A stretch of DNA of 64,000 nt from Haloarcula mannanilytica (GCF_005406125.1 NZ_BIXZ01000001.1:434001-498000); one strand, 5' to 3'. Counted from the first letter of the stretch, positions 26,361 through 36,189 are shown. The notes: a model not told the origin generated them from the letters alone. Made by a program: numbers and translations.

Positions 26361-28343
26361 ATGAGCAAGAACGAAACCCCACGCGACCCGAACGAAGTTC
26401 TCGACGAATACGAAGAAACGCTCGACTCGGTGCTGGCAGAGGTCGAGTCCCCGGACGAAGCGGCTGAAGACGACGACATCTCGCTGGGACTGCCCGGCCT
26501 CTCGCTCGGCCGCCGGGACTTCATGAAAGCCGGCGTAGCTGCCGGAGCGATGGGCTCCGTCGCCGGCTGTTCGGCGCTGACCGGCGGTGGCGACGGCAGT
26601 GCGGCCAACCAGACGACAGAATCCGGCAGCAGTGTGAGCCACACGGTCGAACCGGGCGAACACGACGAGTACTACGGGTTCTGGTCCGGCGGCCACTCCG
26701 GCGAACTGCGGGTCATCGGCATCCCGTCGATGCGCGAACTCACCCGCATTCCGGTGTTCAACACCGACTGCGCGACGGGGTATGGTTTCACTGACGACAC
26801 CAAGGAACTGCTGGAGGAGGGCGGCGGCTACAGCTGGGGTGACAACCACCACCCGAACCTCTCGGAGACGGACGGCGACTACGACGGCGAGTACCTGTAC
26901 GTCAACGACAAAGCCAACGGCCGCATCGCCCGCGTGAACCTCACGTACTTCGAGACGGACGCCATCACGGACGTGCCGAACATGCAGGCCATCCACGGCT
27001 GCTGTGTCCTCTCGCCGGACACGAAGTACGTGCTGGGCAACGGTGAGTTCCGCGCACCGCTGCCAAACGACGGTACCGACGCGAAGAACCCGGACAACTA
27101 CACGTCGCTGTTCGTCGCCGTCGACCCCGAGTCGATGGAGACCCAGTGGCAGGTCAAGGTCGACGGCAACCTCGACATCGTCGACACCGGCAAAGAGGGG
27201 CGGTGGGCCATCTCCTCGGCGTACAACAGCGAGGAGGCCACCGACATCCAGGGGATGACCAGAGACGACCGGGACAACGTCAAGGCATTCGACATCCCGG
27301 CTATCGAGCAGGCCGTCGAGAACGGTAACTACGAGGAGGTCAACGGCGTCCCCGTCGTTGACGGCACGCAGGAGAGTTCGCTCAACCAGGGCGACCGCCC
27401 CATCGTGAAGTACATCCCGACGCCGAAAAGCCCCCACTGCGTCGAGGTCGGGCCGAACGGCGACTACGCCTTCGTCGCGGGGAAGCTCTCGCCGACGGTG
27501 ACGATGATCGACCTGGACGCGCTGGCCGATTCCTCGGACCCGGAGGATGTCGTCGCCGGGCGACCGCGCGTCGGTCTCGGTCCGCTGCACACTACCTTCG
27601 ACGGCAACGGTCACGCCTACACCTCGCTGTTCATCGACTCCCAGGCAGTCAAGTGGGACATCGAGGCGGCTGTCGAAGCGGACGAAGGGTCCGAAGACCC
27701 CATCATCGAGAAGCAAGATGTCCACTACAACCCCGGGCATATTCAGGCCCTTGAGGCGATGACGACTGACCCCGACGGGGAGTGGCTCGTCAGCCTCAAC
27801 AAGCTCTCGAAAGACCGGTTCCTCCCGGTCGGCCCCATCATGCCCGACAACGACCAGCTCATCCACATCGGACAGGGCGAGGAGTCGATGGAACTGGTCG
27901 CGGACCACCCGGCCTACCCCGAGCCACACGACTGTGTGTTCGCCCACAAGGACAAGATCGACGCAAAGAAGGTGTACGACAAGAGCGACTACGAGGAGAC
28001 CTACATCACCGAGGAGGACTCCGGCGTCGAGCGCACGGGCGACAACAGCGTCCACGTCAAGATGACGACCAAGCGCTCGGAGTACGGCCTGCCGGACTTC
28101 ACGGTTCAGGAAGGCGACGAGGTCAGGCTGTCCACGACCAACATCGAGGGCGTGCAGGACATCATCCACGGCGTTGCCATCCCCGAACACGATATCAACT
28201 ACGCCGTGGCCCCACAGGACACCCGCGAGGTCACCTTCACGGCTGATGACCCCGGCGTGTACTGGATCTACTGTACGTACTTCTGTAGCGCCCTGCACCT
28301 GGAGATGCGCAGCCGGATGATCGTCGAACCGGCGGAGGAGTAG
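26361..28343 (+). CDS. nosZ: Nitrous oxide reductase
   Basis: The 660-residue protein has an acidic N-terminal extension, then a Tat signal with LGRRDFMKAGVAAGAMGS near residue 50, later than usual. The beta-propeller carries CuZ histidine sites (DNHHPN, MQAIHGCCV, SPHCVEVG, GPLHTTFDGNGHAY, HYNPGH, EPHDCVFAH). The C-terminal cupredoxin has the CuA set YCTYFCSALHLEM. It reduces nitrous oxide to dinitrogen outside the membrane, the last step of denitrification. It is followed by the accessory genes of its cluster. Confidence 0.97.
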   Translation: MSKNETPRDPNEVLDEYEETLDSVLAEVESPDEAAEDDDISLGLPGLSLGRRDFMKAGVAAGAMGSVAGCSALTGGGDGSAANQTTESGSSVSHTVEPGEHDEYYGFWSGGHSGELRVIGIPSMRELTRIPVFNTDCATGYGFTDDTKELLEEGGGYSWGDNHHPNLSETDGDYDGEYLYVNDKANGRIARVNLTYFETDAITDVPNMQAIHGCCVLSPDTKYVLGNGEFRAPLPNDGTDAKNPDNYTSLFVAVDPESMETQWQVKVDGNLDIVDTGKEGRWAISSAYNSEEATDIQGMTRDDRDNVKAFDIPAIEQAVENGNYEEVNGVPVVDGTQESSLNQGDRPIVKYIPTPKSPHCVEVGPNGDYAFVAGKLSPTVTMIDLDALADSSDPEDVVAGRPRVGLGPLHTTFDGNGHAYTSLFIDSQAVKWDIEAAVEADEGSEDPIIEKQDVHYNPGHIQALEAMTTDPDGEWLVSLNKLSKDRFLPVGPIMPDNDQLIHIGQGEESMELVADHPAYPEPHDCVFAHKDKIDAKKVYDKSDYEETYITEEDSGVERTGDNSVHVKMTTKRSEYGLPDFTVQEGDEVRLSTTNIEGVQDIIHGVAIPEHDINYAVAPQDTREVTFTADDPGVYWIYCTYFCSALHLEMRSRMIVEPAEE

Positions 28344-28373
28344 CGCCACAACCCACTTCGGAGGTGTCCAGCC

Positions 28374-29162
28374 ATGCAACGACCCACCCTCGACGACTTC
28401 CGCGAGATACGACGGGGCCTCCCCGTGGTAGCGGCGCTGCTGTTCGTCGCTGCGCTCGCGTTCCCGATGTGGCGCATCAGCGTCGACGCGGTTCAGTACC
28501 CCAGTACCACGCTGCACCTGCAGCTGTACGCGTACCCGCGACTGACCGGGGACTTCACCGAGATGGCCCGGCTGAACCACTACATCGGGTTCTACTTCCC
28601 GGACCCGGTGTTCATCGAGCCGAACTACCCGGTGGAGGAGCGGGCCATCGACGTACCCGAGTGGTCGCTGGGACCGTTCGCGTTCGTCGCCGTGTCGCTG
28701 CTGTCGGTGTTCGTCGCTATCGCACCGACCGCCGACAAGCTCAAACGCGGCCTGAAATACCAGTTCGCCGGCACGGTGCTGGTGTTTACGGTGATGGTGG
28801 CCGACATCCAGTTCCGGCTCTGGCAGGCCGGGCATACGCTCGACCCGGACGCGCCGGTGATGGGCGTCTCCGGCTTCACGCCGCCGCTGTGGGGCCAGTA
28901 CCAGGTCGCTAACATCACCAGCGTCTCCCGGTTCGGACTCGGGGCGTACATGGCCGCCACGGCTGCTGGAATGCTCGCGGTCGCGTACTACTACCGCGAC
29001 CAGACGGTGACCTTCGGTGAGTTCCCGGCGCGATTGCGCGACGGGCTCGGGAACCTCCCCAACGCCGTTCGAGAGCGTCTCGGCCGTGGCGATGATCCCG
29101 ACGACGAAGAAGACGCCCCGCACCGCCCGACGACCACCGCGGCAGATTCTGACCACTCATGA
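28374..29162 (+). CDS. Nos-cluster integral membrane protein
   Basis: The 262-residue protein has about four or five membrane spans (near residues 16-32, 98-118, 128-148 and 185-207) with an extracellular segment rich in aromatic residues between the first two. A charged tail follows (RERLGRGDDPDDEEDAP). Its stop overlaps the nosD start by four bases. Clade II nos clusters often carry an unnamed membrane protein right after nosZ (called NosB in some bacteria), and this matches that position. It may help electron delivery or copper-site assembly; no catalytic motif is visible. Confidence 0.75.
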   Translation: MQRPTLDDFREIRRGLPVVAALLFVAALAFPMWRISVDAVQYPSTTLHLQLYAYPRLTGDFTEMARLNHYIGFYFPDPVFIEPNYPVEERAIDVPEWSLGPFAFVAVSLLSVFVAIAPTADKLKRGLKYQFAGTVLVFTVMVADIQFRLWQAGHTLDPDAPVMGVSGFTPPLWGQYQVANITSVSRFGLGAYMAATAAGMLAVAYYYRDQTVTFGEFPARLRDGLGNLPNAVRERLGRGDDPDDEEDAPHRPTTTAADSDHS

Positions 29163-30553
29163 GCCCACTGTCCCACGATTTCGAGCGCGTATTTGCCGTC
29201 GGTACCGCGGTCCTGCTCGTGTTGTCAGTCATGGCTGTCGGCATGGCAAGCGCCGACTCAGCCGACAAGGCTGGAAGCGACGACCTCGCGTTTGACCCTG
29301 ACGTACCCGACACCGACTCGTTTAGCGCCCCGACGGCCGAGGGCACCGCGACGGTCGACGGCGAGACGTACGACAGCGCACAGGCGGCGGTCGAGGCCGC
29401 TGACCCCGGCGATACCATCACGCTCGAAGGCCGGTTCAACGAGACGCTTGTCGTCACCACGCCGAACGTGACGCTGGCCGGGAGCGGTCCCAGGTCGACG
29501 CTGTTACACGGCGACGGCGAGGGCGACGTGCTCGCAGTCGAAGCCCAGGGCGTCACCGTGACTGACCTCTGGGTCCGCAACAGCGGTTTCGACACCGCCA
29601 CGAATGACGCCGCGATATTCGTCAACGGCAGCGAGGCTACCGTCCGGGACAGCCGTGTGACCGACATGACCTTCGGCATCTGGCTAAACGGCATCGATGA
29701 CGCCGAGGTCCGCAACAACACTCTCGTCGGCCGCGAGGAAATCACGCAGTTGACCCAGCGCGGCAACGGCATCCAGATCTGGAAGACCGAGGACAGCGTC
29801 ATCCGGAACAACGAGATCACTACCGTCCGGGATGGACTGTACTTCAACTGGGCGAAAGACGTGAACGCCAGCGAGAACACGATGTGGGACCTCCGCTATG
29901 GCGTCCACTACATGTACTCCGACGACTCGCATCTGCGGAACAACACCGCCTTCGACAACGATGTCGGGTACGCGCTGATGGTCTCGAAACACCTCGTCAT
30001 CGCGGACAACGTCGCGGTCAACAACAGTGGCCAGTCCGGCCACGGTATCCTCGTCAAGAGCATCGACGACACGGACATCCGGGGTAACCACCTCGTCGAC
30101 AACGAGAACGGGCTGTTCGTCTACAACTCCGTCAGCAACCGCATCATCGGCAACCTCGTCGTCGGCAACGACGTGGGCGTCCACATCGCCGCCGGCAGCA
30201 CCGACGGCACCGTAACCAAGAACAGTTTCATCCGCAACAACAGGCCGGTGCTTGCGGTCATGAGCGACCAGGTCCACTGGAACGAGAGCGTCGGGAACTA
30301 CTGGTCCCGGGCGAACCCGACGGACGTTGACGACGACGGCGTCGGCGACACCCGCTACCAGCCGGCCGGGACCGTCCAGCAGGTGACCGCCGAAAAGCCC
30401 GCCGCGCGGGTGTTCGCCAGCAGCCCGGCCTTCGACGCCGTTCGGCTGGCCGAGTCGTCCGTCCCGGTCGTCCAGTCACCCGGCGTCGTCGACGCCCGCC
30501 CGCTCACCGACCCACCCCACGAGAACTGGAGGCACTACTATGAACGTGATTGA
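29159..30553 (+). CDS. nosD: Nos accessory protein NosD
   Basis: The 464-residue protein has a Sec-like N-terminal hydrophobic segment (residues 12-30) and then a right-handed beta-helix of many repeats with N-N-T and G-I patterns (RNNTLVGREEIT, IRNNEITTVRDG, ADNVAVNNSGQS), as in NosD/CASH-domain proteins. NosD works outside the membrane with the NosFY transporter in building the CuZ centre of NosZ. It is coupled at both ends to its neighbours. Confidence 0.92.
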   Translation: MSPLSHDFERVFAVGTAVLLVLSVMAVGMASADSADKAGSDDLAFDPDVPDTDSFSAPTAEGTATVDGETYDSAQAAVEAADPGDTITLEGRFNETLVVTTPNVTLAGSGPRSTLLHGDGEGDVLAVEAQGVTVTDLWVRNSGFDTATNDAAIFVNGSEATVRDSRVTDMTFGIWLNGIDDAEVRNNTLVGREEITQLTQRGNGIQIWKTEDSVIRNNEITTVRDGLYFNWAKDVNASENTMWDLRYGVHYMYSDDSHLRNNTAFDNDVGYALMVSKHLVIADNVAVNNSGQSGHGILVKSIDDTDIRGNHLVDNENGLFVYNSVSNRIIGNLVVGNDVGVHIAAGSTDGTVTKNSFIRNNRPVLAVMSDQVHWNESVGNYWSRANPTDVDDDGVGDTRYQPAGTVQQVTAEKPAARVFASSPAFDAVRLAESSVPVVQSPGVVDARPLTDPPHENWRHYYERD

Positions 30554-31523
30554 CGTAGACGACGTATCGAAAGCCTACGGCGACGTGCAGGCGCTGGACG
30601 GACTGAGTCTGTCCGTCGAACGGGGGGCGACCCTCGGCGTGTTCGGCACGAACGGGGCCGGCAAGACGACGCTGTTCAAACTACTCACCGGGCTGAACAA
30701 GCCCGACGCGGGCAGTGTCTCCGTCGCCGGCGCGGACCCGACCGACGGGACCACCGTTCGCGAACGGGTACGTTACCTGCCGGAGCACGCCGGCTTCCCG
30801 CCGAGCCTGACCGGCCGCGAGATACTCCGCTTCCACGCCCGGATGCGCTCGGTGCCCCGCGAGGAGCGGAGCCACCACGTCGAGCGCATCCTACACACCG
30901 TCGGACTGGCCGACGCCGCGGACCGCCGCGTCGGCGGCTACTCCAACGGGATGAACCGCCGCCTCGGCCTCGGCACGGCGCTCGTCGGCGAGCCGGCTGT
31001 GCTGATACTCGATGAACCGACCGCCGGGCTCGACCCCGACGGCATCCGGGCATTCCACGAGGTTGTGGAATCCCTGGCGGCCGAAACTGACGTAACCATC
31101 GTCTTCTCCTCGCACGCCCTCGGGGAGATTCAGCGGCTCTGTTCGGAGGCGGTCATCATCGCCGACGGGCAGGTTGCCACTGCAGGGCCAGTCGAAGAAC
31201 TCCGGCGCGCCGCCGCCGACGAGGTGACGGTGTCGCTGTCGCTGGGTTCCGAGACCGCTGCGAACGACGCAACGGCCGAACTGCGGGACCACGAGGCGGT
31301 GTCGACCGTCAGTCGGTCCGGCGCGGACCTGCGGGCACAGACCGCACCGACCGAGGCCTACGACCTGCTGACCGCCGTCGGTGAGGCGTACGCCATCGAC
31401 CGGTTCGAGGTCCGCGAACCGGGCCTCGAAGCCGCGTTCCACGAGGCGGTCGGCGGGGACAGCCGGGACACCGATGACGTGCCGACGCCAGCAACAGCGA
31501 ACTCGGGAGGTGAGCCGGCATGA
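30540..31523 (+). CDS. nosF: Nos ABC transporter ATPase NosF
   Basis: The 327-residue protein has Walker A GTNGAGKTTLFK, signature GGYSNGMNRRLGLG (ABC consensus), Walker B AVLILDEPTAGLD and the switch His in FSSHALGE. The C-terminal region after about residue 215 is a typical extension with an acidic tail. It is the cytoplasmic ATPase of the NosDFY complex and overlaps nosD by 14 bases. Confidence 0.93.
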   Translation: MNVIDVDDVSKAYGDVQALDGLSLSVERGATLGVFGTNGAGKTTLFKLLTGLNKPDAGSVSVAGADPTDGTTVRERVRYLPEHAGFPPSLTGREILRFHARMRSVPREERSHHVERILHTVGLADAADRRVGGYSNGMNRRLGLGTALVGEPAVLILDEPTAGLDPDGIRAFHEVVESLAAETDVTIVFSSHALGEIQRLCSEAVIIADGQVATAGPVEELRRAAADEVTVSLSLGSETAANDATAELRDHEAVSTVSRSGADLRAQTAPTEAYDLLTAVGEAYAIDRFEVREPGLEAAFHEAVGGDSRDTDDVPTPATANSGGEPA

Positions 31524-32461
31524 GCGAGGACGCGGCATCGACGGACCCGGCTCCCGACGGTGGCGTTGCCGTCGACGCGCCGACCGCCCGGCTTCGTGAC
31601 GGGGGGACCGAGCAGAAGACGGCCACGGAGGGGACCGACGAGTCGACGCTCGGCCGGCTTGCCGACAGCAGTCTGCTCACTATCGCTCGCCGGGAGTACC
31701 GGCTGGCGGTCCGGAGCCGGTGGGCGCTCGGCGTGGCGTTGCTGTTCGGCCTCTTTACCGCTGCCGTGGTCCAGTTCGGAGCGAGTTCTGTCGGGCCGGG
31801 CCGCTTCGACGCGGTGATCGCGACCATCGCAGAACTGGGTGTCTACCTCGTGCCGCTGACGGCGCTTGCGGTCGGCTACGACGCCATCGTCGGGGCCGAC
31901 GAGCGCGGGTCGCTCGAACTCCTGCTCGCGCTCCCGGTCACGAAAGGCCGTGTCGTCGTCGGCACTGCCATCGGACGGGCGGCGGTGCTGTCCGGCGCGA
32001 TGTTGCTCGGCTTCGTCCCCGGCGCGCTGTTGACCGTCCGATATCTCGGTATCGCAAGCGTCGGACCCTACGCGGCCGTCGCCCTCGCAGCGGTGCTGAC
32101 CGCCTGTGCGATGCTCGGCGTTGCGGTGCTGGTCTCGACAGTCGCACGGACGAAGACCCACGCGCTCGGGGTCTCACTCGCCATCTGGCTGTGGGTCGCG
32201 CTGTTGCACGACCTGGTGGCACTGGGAGCCGTCGCAGGGTTCGATCTCGGCTCGGGCGCTATCGCCGCCGCGATACTCCTCAACCCCGTGGACTGCTTCC
32301 GCGTGCTCGCGCTCTCACAGGTGGACGTGGTCGCTGGCGGCTTCGGCAGCGTGCTGGCACAGGCCGGGCTGACCGCGCCGATGGTCGCCGCAGCGCTGGT
32401 GGCGTGGGTCGTCGTGCCAGTCGGCGTCGCCGCGAAGCTCATCCAGCGGCGGCGTCTCTGA
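31520..32461 (+). CDS. nosY: Nos ABC transporter permease NosY
   Basis: The 313-residue protein has a charged N-terminal leader of about 50 residues, then LTIARREYRLAVRSRWALG, the entry helix of ABC-2 permeases, and six hydrophobic spans. ADERGSLELLLALPVTKGRVV is the characteristic cytoplasmic loop. It forms the membrane channel of NosDFY. It overlaps nosF by four bases and ends the cluster; no nosL or nosR was found downstream. Confidence 0.92.
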   Translation: MSEDAASTDPAPDGGVAVDAPTARLRDGGTEQKTATEGTDESTLGRLADSSLLTIARREYRLAVRSRWALGVALLFGLFTAAVVQFGASSVGPGRFDAVIATIAELGVYLVPLTALAVGYDAIVGADERGSLELLLALPVTKGRVVVGTAIGRAAVLSGAMLLGFVPGALLTVRYLGIASVGPYAAVALAAVLTACAMLGVAVLVSTVARTKTHALGVSLAIWLWVALLHDLVALGAVAGFDLGSGAIAAAILLNPVDCFRVLALSQVDVVAGGFGSVLAQAGLTAPMVAAALVAWVVVPVGVAAKLIQRRRL

Positions 32462-32473
32462 AGCAAATCCGGT

Positions 32474-33370
32474 TCAGACCGACTGCAGCGCCGTTTCTTC
32501 GGGTTCCTCGAACAGACTGGCGACCTGCTTTGTCGTCTCCGTGCGCTCGTGGGCGTTTTCGAGAAGCACGGTCTCGCTGGGGAACAGCCGCTCGCCGAGT
32601 TCGAGGCCGTGGTCGCGCGCGGTCGAGCCAGTGACGGTGAGATAGACGCCAAGCCCCGTTTCGGCGATGTCTTCCTCTTCCTCGCCGCCGTTGGTGGGAT
32701 ACGTGAATGAAATGCCATCGAGGGCGCTCGTCCCGAGGATCGCCTCGACGAGCCGCTCGTACCGCGGTGAGATACAGAGCTCGCCCTCGTAGTTAGTGAC
32801 GAAGGCCCGATCCAGCGGTCCGTCCTGGGAATCCGTGACCTCCGGCGTCGCAAGCAGCGTGTGATACACCGTATCGCCCAGCCCCGTTACGACCCGCACG
32901 TCCGTGTCCAGCGGGTCGATGCGGTCGTTGATTTCGTCGATGGCGGTCAGCGGTTCGTCCCGGAGCTGGACGACCTCTTCGAGGACGAGGTCGGCGCTGT
33001 CGAACCCGAGTGCGAACTCGTGGGTCCGAAGCGCCCGGAACGGCTCCTCGCGGCCGACCAGCTGGACATCGCCGTACTCGGTCGGGACGGTGACGCTGTC
33101 GAAGACGATCCGTCGGGGCATCCCGTCGCGGTCGTCACGGAGCAGCGTGTACTCCGGCTTGGACGGCTCTTCGAGCGAGGAGTAGTCGCTGATGCGATGG
33201 TACACGTCGGCGACCGCGTCCTGCTTGCCCTTGGTGACGGCCTTCTCGTAGCGAAGCGTCGAGATTATCTCGTCGGCCAGGTCGGTGGTCCCTGTACGCC
33301 CGGCGAGTCGCTCCAGCACTGCTTCGAGAGGCCGACCCTTGCGCGGCACGGCCACTCTCGTCGTCGTCAT
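32474..33370 (-). CDS. HisG-like protein of unknown function
   Basis: The 298-residue protein opens TTTRVAVPRKGRPLEAVLERL, close to the start of short-form and long-form ATP phosphoribosyltransferases (HisG). A later stretch, DIAETGLGVYLTVTGSTARD, looks like the HisG phosphate-binding ETG loop with an insertion. The middle differs from HisG and no histidine genes adjoin. It is the second gene of a minus-strand pair after the coiled-coil gene, 39 bases apart. It may be a HisG-fold paralog with a changed role; confidence in the fold is moderate. Confidence 0.6.
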   Translation of the reverse strand: MTTTRVAVPRKGRPLEAVLERLAGRTGTTDLADEIISTLRYEKAVTKGKQDAVADVYHRISDYSSLEEPSKPEYTLLRDDRDGMPRRIVFDSVTVPTEYGDVQLVGREEPFRALRTHEFALGFDSADLVLEEVVQLRDEPLTAIDEINDRIDPLDTDVRVVTGLGDTVYHTLLATPEVTDSQDGPLDRAFVTNYEGELCISPRYERLVEAILGTSALDGISFTYPTNGGEEEEDIAETGLGVYLTVTGSTARDHGLELGERLFPSETVLLENAHERTETTKQVASLFEEPEETALQSV

Positions 33371-33409
33371 TATGCAGGCACAGACGGGGGACCGGTAAAA
33401 CGAGTTCGG

Positions 33410-34507
33410 TTAGTCGCCGCCGCCGATAACCGACGATAGCTGTTCGCGCCACTGTTTGAGCTCTTCGATCTCGGACTCGGTTTCGTCGATCCGCTCGGCG
33501 AGTTCGCCCTCGCCGATTTCCTCGCGGACGGCCTCGATCTCGTCTTCGAGGTCGTCGAGCTGGCCCTCGACGCTCTCGACCTCATCGGAGAGCGCATCGA
33601 CCTGTTCGGAGGCGTCGGTGGCCGTGTTCGTCGCCGACTGGATCTCGTCTTCGAACCCATCGAGTGTCTGTTCGAAGGATTCCAGACGCTCACTGAATTC
33701 CTCGATCATATCCTCGCCGGTCCCGTTCTCTTCGAGGAACTCTTCGAGGGCATCAGTGTAGGCGCGGAGGTCCGCGATGTCGCCCTGGATCCGCTGGATC
33801 CGGGCGTCGTTGACGCCGCCGGTGTCGTTGTCGTCCTCAGAGACGGCATCGAGTGCGCGCTTGAGGAGCTTCACGTCCTCCGGGGAGACGTTTTGATCGC
33901 GGATTTCCTGGGCCATCGTTGCGACGACAGCACCGGACTGCACCTCCGAGTCTGTCGGTGCGGCGTTGCTCTCTTCGGGGGCTTCGACGCTCGAATCGTG
34001 ATTGTTCGGGTCCGAAAGGTCCAGCGTCTCGATGTCCTCGTCGTCCTCGTCTTCGAGGCCGGGAACGCTGTCGGCCTCGCCGGAGATAACGTTCCGAACG
34101 GCGTCATCGCCGCCCCCGACGAGGTCCTCCTCGTCCTCGTCAAGCGGCGGGTCGACACTCTCTATCTCGGGTTCGGTCAGGAACTTCTCGACATCGTCGG
34201 TTCCCGTCGCACGGATTCCATAAACGGTTGTGTAGTCGGCTTCCGGCTCCAGTTCCTTCTCGAACGCGATCCGGTCCTCGTTGATGTCCCAGTACTCGCT
34301 GCCGTACTCCGGGTGAAAGCCGAGGTCCTCGACAGCTACGTCTTCCGGGACGGTGTCGACCAGCCTGATCGTCACCGGAACGGAGCGACGCGAAGTGAGA
34401 TTGAACGCAATCGCGGGCACAGGGAACTCGTCCGCCTCGAACCGCTTGGTCACTGTCACGCCGTCCGAGGCCACAGTGATTTCGTCATAGGCTTGCGAAT
34501 TGCTCAT
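33410..34507 (-). CDS. Acidic protein with beta N-domain and long coiled coil
   Basis: The 365-residue protein has an N-terminal domain of about 110 residues with alternating beta strands (VTVTKRFEADEFPVPAIAFN, PVTIRLVDTVPEDV), a highly acidic linker (residues about 115-190) and a C-terminal coiled coil (about 215-355, with heptads such as SDEVESVEGQLDDLEDEI). No signal or membrane segment is present, so it should be cytoplasmic. No family was recognised. It is the first gene of a two-gene unit with the HisG-like protein. Confidence 0.7.
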   Translation of the reverse strand: MSNSQAYDEITVASDGVTVTKRFEADEFPVPAIAFNLTSRRSVPVTIRLVDTVPEDVAVEDLGFHPEYGSEYWDINEDRIAFEKELEPEADYTTVYGIRATGTDDVEKFLTEPEIESVDPPLDEDEEDLVGGGDDAVRNVISGEADSVPGLEDEDDEDIETLDLSDPNNHDSSVEAPEESNAAPTDSEVQSGAVVATMAQEIRDQNVSPEDVKLLKRALDAVSEDDNDTGGVNDARIQRIQGDIADLRAYTDALEEFLEENGTGEDMIEEFSERLESFEQTLDGFEDEIQSATNTATDASEQVDALSDEVESVEGQLDDLEDEIEAVREEIGEGELAERIDETESEIEELKQWREQLSSVIGGGD

Positions 34508-34680
34508 GGTCTGTATGGTCTCAGCAATGGTATTAAAGGTACGTACCTGACCAACATTTACGCCTTTTTTCTAGATATCCGTGGTTAATATAAGATAGTA
34601 CTATCTATCTCAGTAACACGATTAGGGCATGTATCGGGACGTTCGGCGGATTTCTCACGCTTGGGACCGACAGGTCGGTC

Positions 34681-35514
34681 TCAGTCGAGATCGAACCGGT
34701 CGCCGATTTCAACAATTGAAAGCGTCGACGGATACGTGAAGCTGCTTGCGTGGTTGTGCAACACGGTGGGTTCCGTCGTCATCCCCTTCCACATGTCCCA
34801 GTGGGACGGGACGAGCGTGTCCAGTTGGAGTTCGTTCGCGGCCTCGATAATCATGTTCTCGTCGTTGTACCACTTCGTTCGGACCGGCTCGCCGGTCTCC
34901 TTGTCGTCAATGTTCCCGACGGCCCCGAACGCGAGGACGCCGACATCGATATCGTAGCGCTCACCGACGGATTCGAACTCGCCGGGGCGGGCGTCGCCGC
35001 CGTGGAAGAACGTGCCGGACTCGTGCTCGAACACGTACGACACCGGGTGCTCGGCGTCGGGGTCGTTGGCCGGTTCGACGTGGACAGTCAGGTCGCCGAT
35101 TTCGAGCGTGTCGCCTTCAGTGACCTCGTGGAGCTGGTCGTCCGTGACGCTCCAGTTGTCCATCCAGCCCTCCTCGTCGATGACTTCGTGCCCGCTGTCG
35201 GTGGTGTAGTAGTCCGCGCCCGTCGCGGCGAGAATCGGGGCCTGAGACGGCCCGTGGACGTGGTCCGTGTGCTCGTGTGTCCCCAGAACCGCGTCGCACT
35301 CAGTGATGTCCTCGGGGTTGAACGGCACCGGAATCATCCGCACGGTCCGTGGGGGATCGCCGATGCCGAGATACGGGTCGATGAAGACGGTCGCGCCGCC
35401 GCTCGATTTCACGATGAAGCCGTTACAGCCAAGATACCAGATCGCCAGTCCGTCGGGAGACGCCGACTCCACCGCGCGCGGGAGCCAGTCCGCCCAGTCG
35501 GATTCGACTGTCAT
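34681..35514 (-). CDS. Metallo-beta-lactamase fold hydrolase, UlaG-like
   Basis: The 277-residue protein has the metal motif GTHEHTDHVHGP (HxHxDH), an upstream VFIDPYLGIGDP, FFHGGDARPGE (metal Asp) and LVPSHWDMWKG (late His). This pattern fits the UlaG branch of the metallo-beta-lactamase superfamily, whose founding member opens L-ascorbate-6-phosphate lactone. The window has no ascorbate genes, so the substrate is open. A TATA-like CACCTTAGCG lies about 27 bases before the ATG. Confidence 0.88.
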   Translation of the reverse strand: MTVESDWADWLPRAVESASPDGLAIWYLGCNGFIVKSSGGATVFIDPYLGIGDPPRTVRMIPVPFNPEDITECDAVLGTHEHTDHVHGPSQAPILAATGADYYTTDSGHEVIDEEGWMDNWSVTDDQLHEVTEGDTLEIGDLTVHVEPANDPDAEHPVSYVFEHESGTFFHGGDARPGEFESVGERYDIDVGVLAFGAVGNIDDKETGEPVRTKWYNDENMIIEAANELQLDTLVPSHWDMWKGMTTEPTVLHNHASSFTYPSTLSIVEIGDRFDLD

Positions 35515-35681
35515 GTCCGAACATGCCCCGCCCGGTCGCTAAGGTGTTTCGAAGACGACAGCCTGCGGTCGCTCCGTGGGTGCCGGTCGCCCCAGCGAGT
35601 CGGCCGCACTCCCCGATCGTCTCTCGCTGTCTGAGAACGAGGCCCCTGATTTATCCCTCTGTTGGCTGAAACGTTACCTGT

Positions 35682-36131
35682 ATGTACGACCGAATCCTCC
35701 TCGCTTCAGATGGGACAGCGGCCTCGACGAACGCCGAATCCCACGCGATTGCCCTCGCAGCGGCACACGACGCCGCCCTCCATGTACTGTACGTCGTCGA
35801 CGAAGACGTGTACACGGCCTACAGCGGCGACGAGTACGTCGACGAATCGGAGGGGCCGGAGCACGGCCTCGAAGAGACAGGACAGGAGACACTGGCCCGG
35901 ATACAGGCCGACGCAGAGGCGTCCGGCGTTGACGTGACGACGACCCTGAAACACGGACGGCCGGCCGAATCCATCATCGAAACTGCCACAGAGGCGGATG
36001 CCGACGTACTCGTGCTCGGCACGAAACGGCGGCCGGCGGAGTACCGGAGCCTCCTCGGCAGCATCACGGATAAAGTACTCAGACTGACCGAACGACCGAC
36101 AGTCGTGGTGAAGACCGAAGTCGAAGCATAA
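35682..36131 (+). CDS. Universal stress protein, UspA family
   Basis: The 149-residue protein begins MYDRILLASDGTAAS and has DVLVLGTKRRPAEYRSLLGSI, the ATP-binding GxRxxxxxxxxGS-like motif of UspA (here KRRPAEYRSLLGS). A TATA-like GATTTATCCC sits about 29 bases before the ATG, giving a leaderless transcript. It is a single gene of an expanded haloarchaeal stress family. Specific role unknown. Confidence 0.93.
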   Translation: MYDRILLASDGTAASTNAESHAIALAAAHDAALHVLYVVDEDVYTAYSGDEYVDESEGPEHGLEETGQETLARIQADAEASGVDVTTTLKHGRPAESIIETATEADADVLVLGTKRRPAEYRSLLGSITDKVLRLTERPTVVVKTEVEA

Positions 36132-36189
36132 CCCAAGCGGCGAAGCGGTATCGGTGGCGACCGGTAGCTGTCACCGGGACCATATCACT

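Noticed and set aside
26346-29156. Minus-strand frame of 936 residues opposite the nos genes.
   Set aside because: It is the antisense of nosZ and the membrane protein gene; Val/Arg/His-rich composition is typical of a GC-rich shadow frame.
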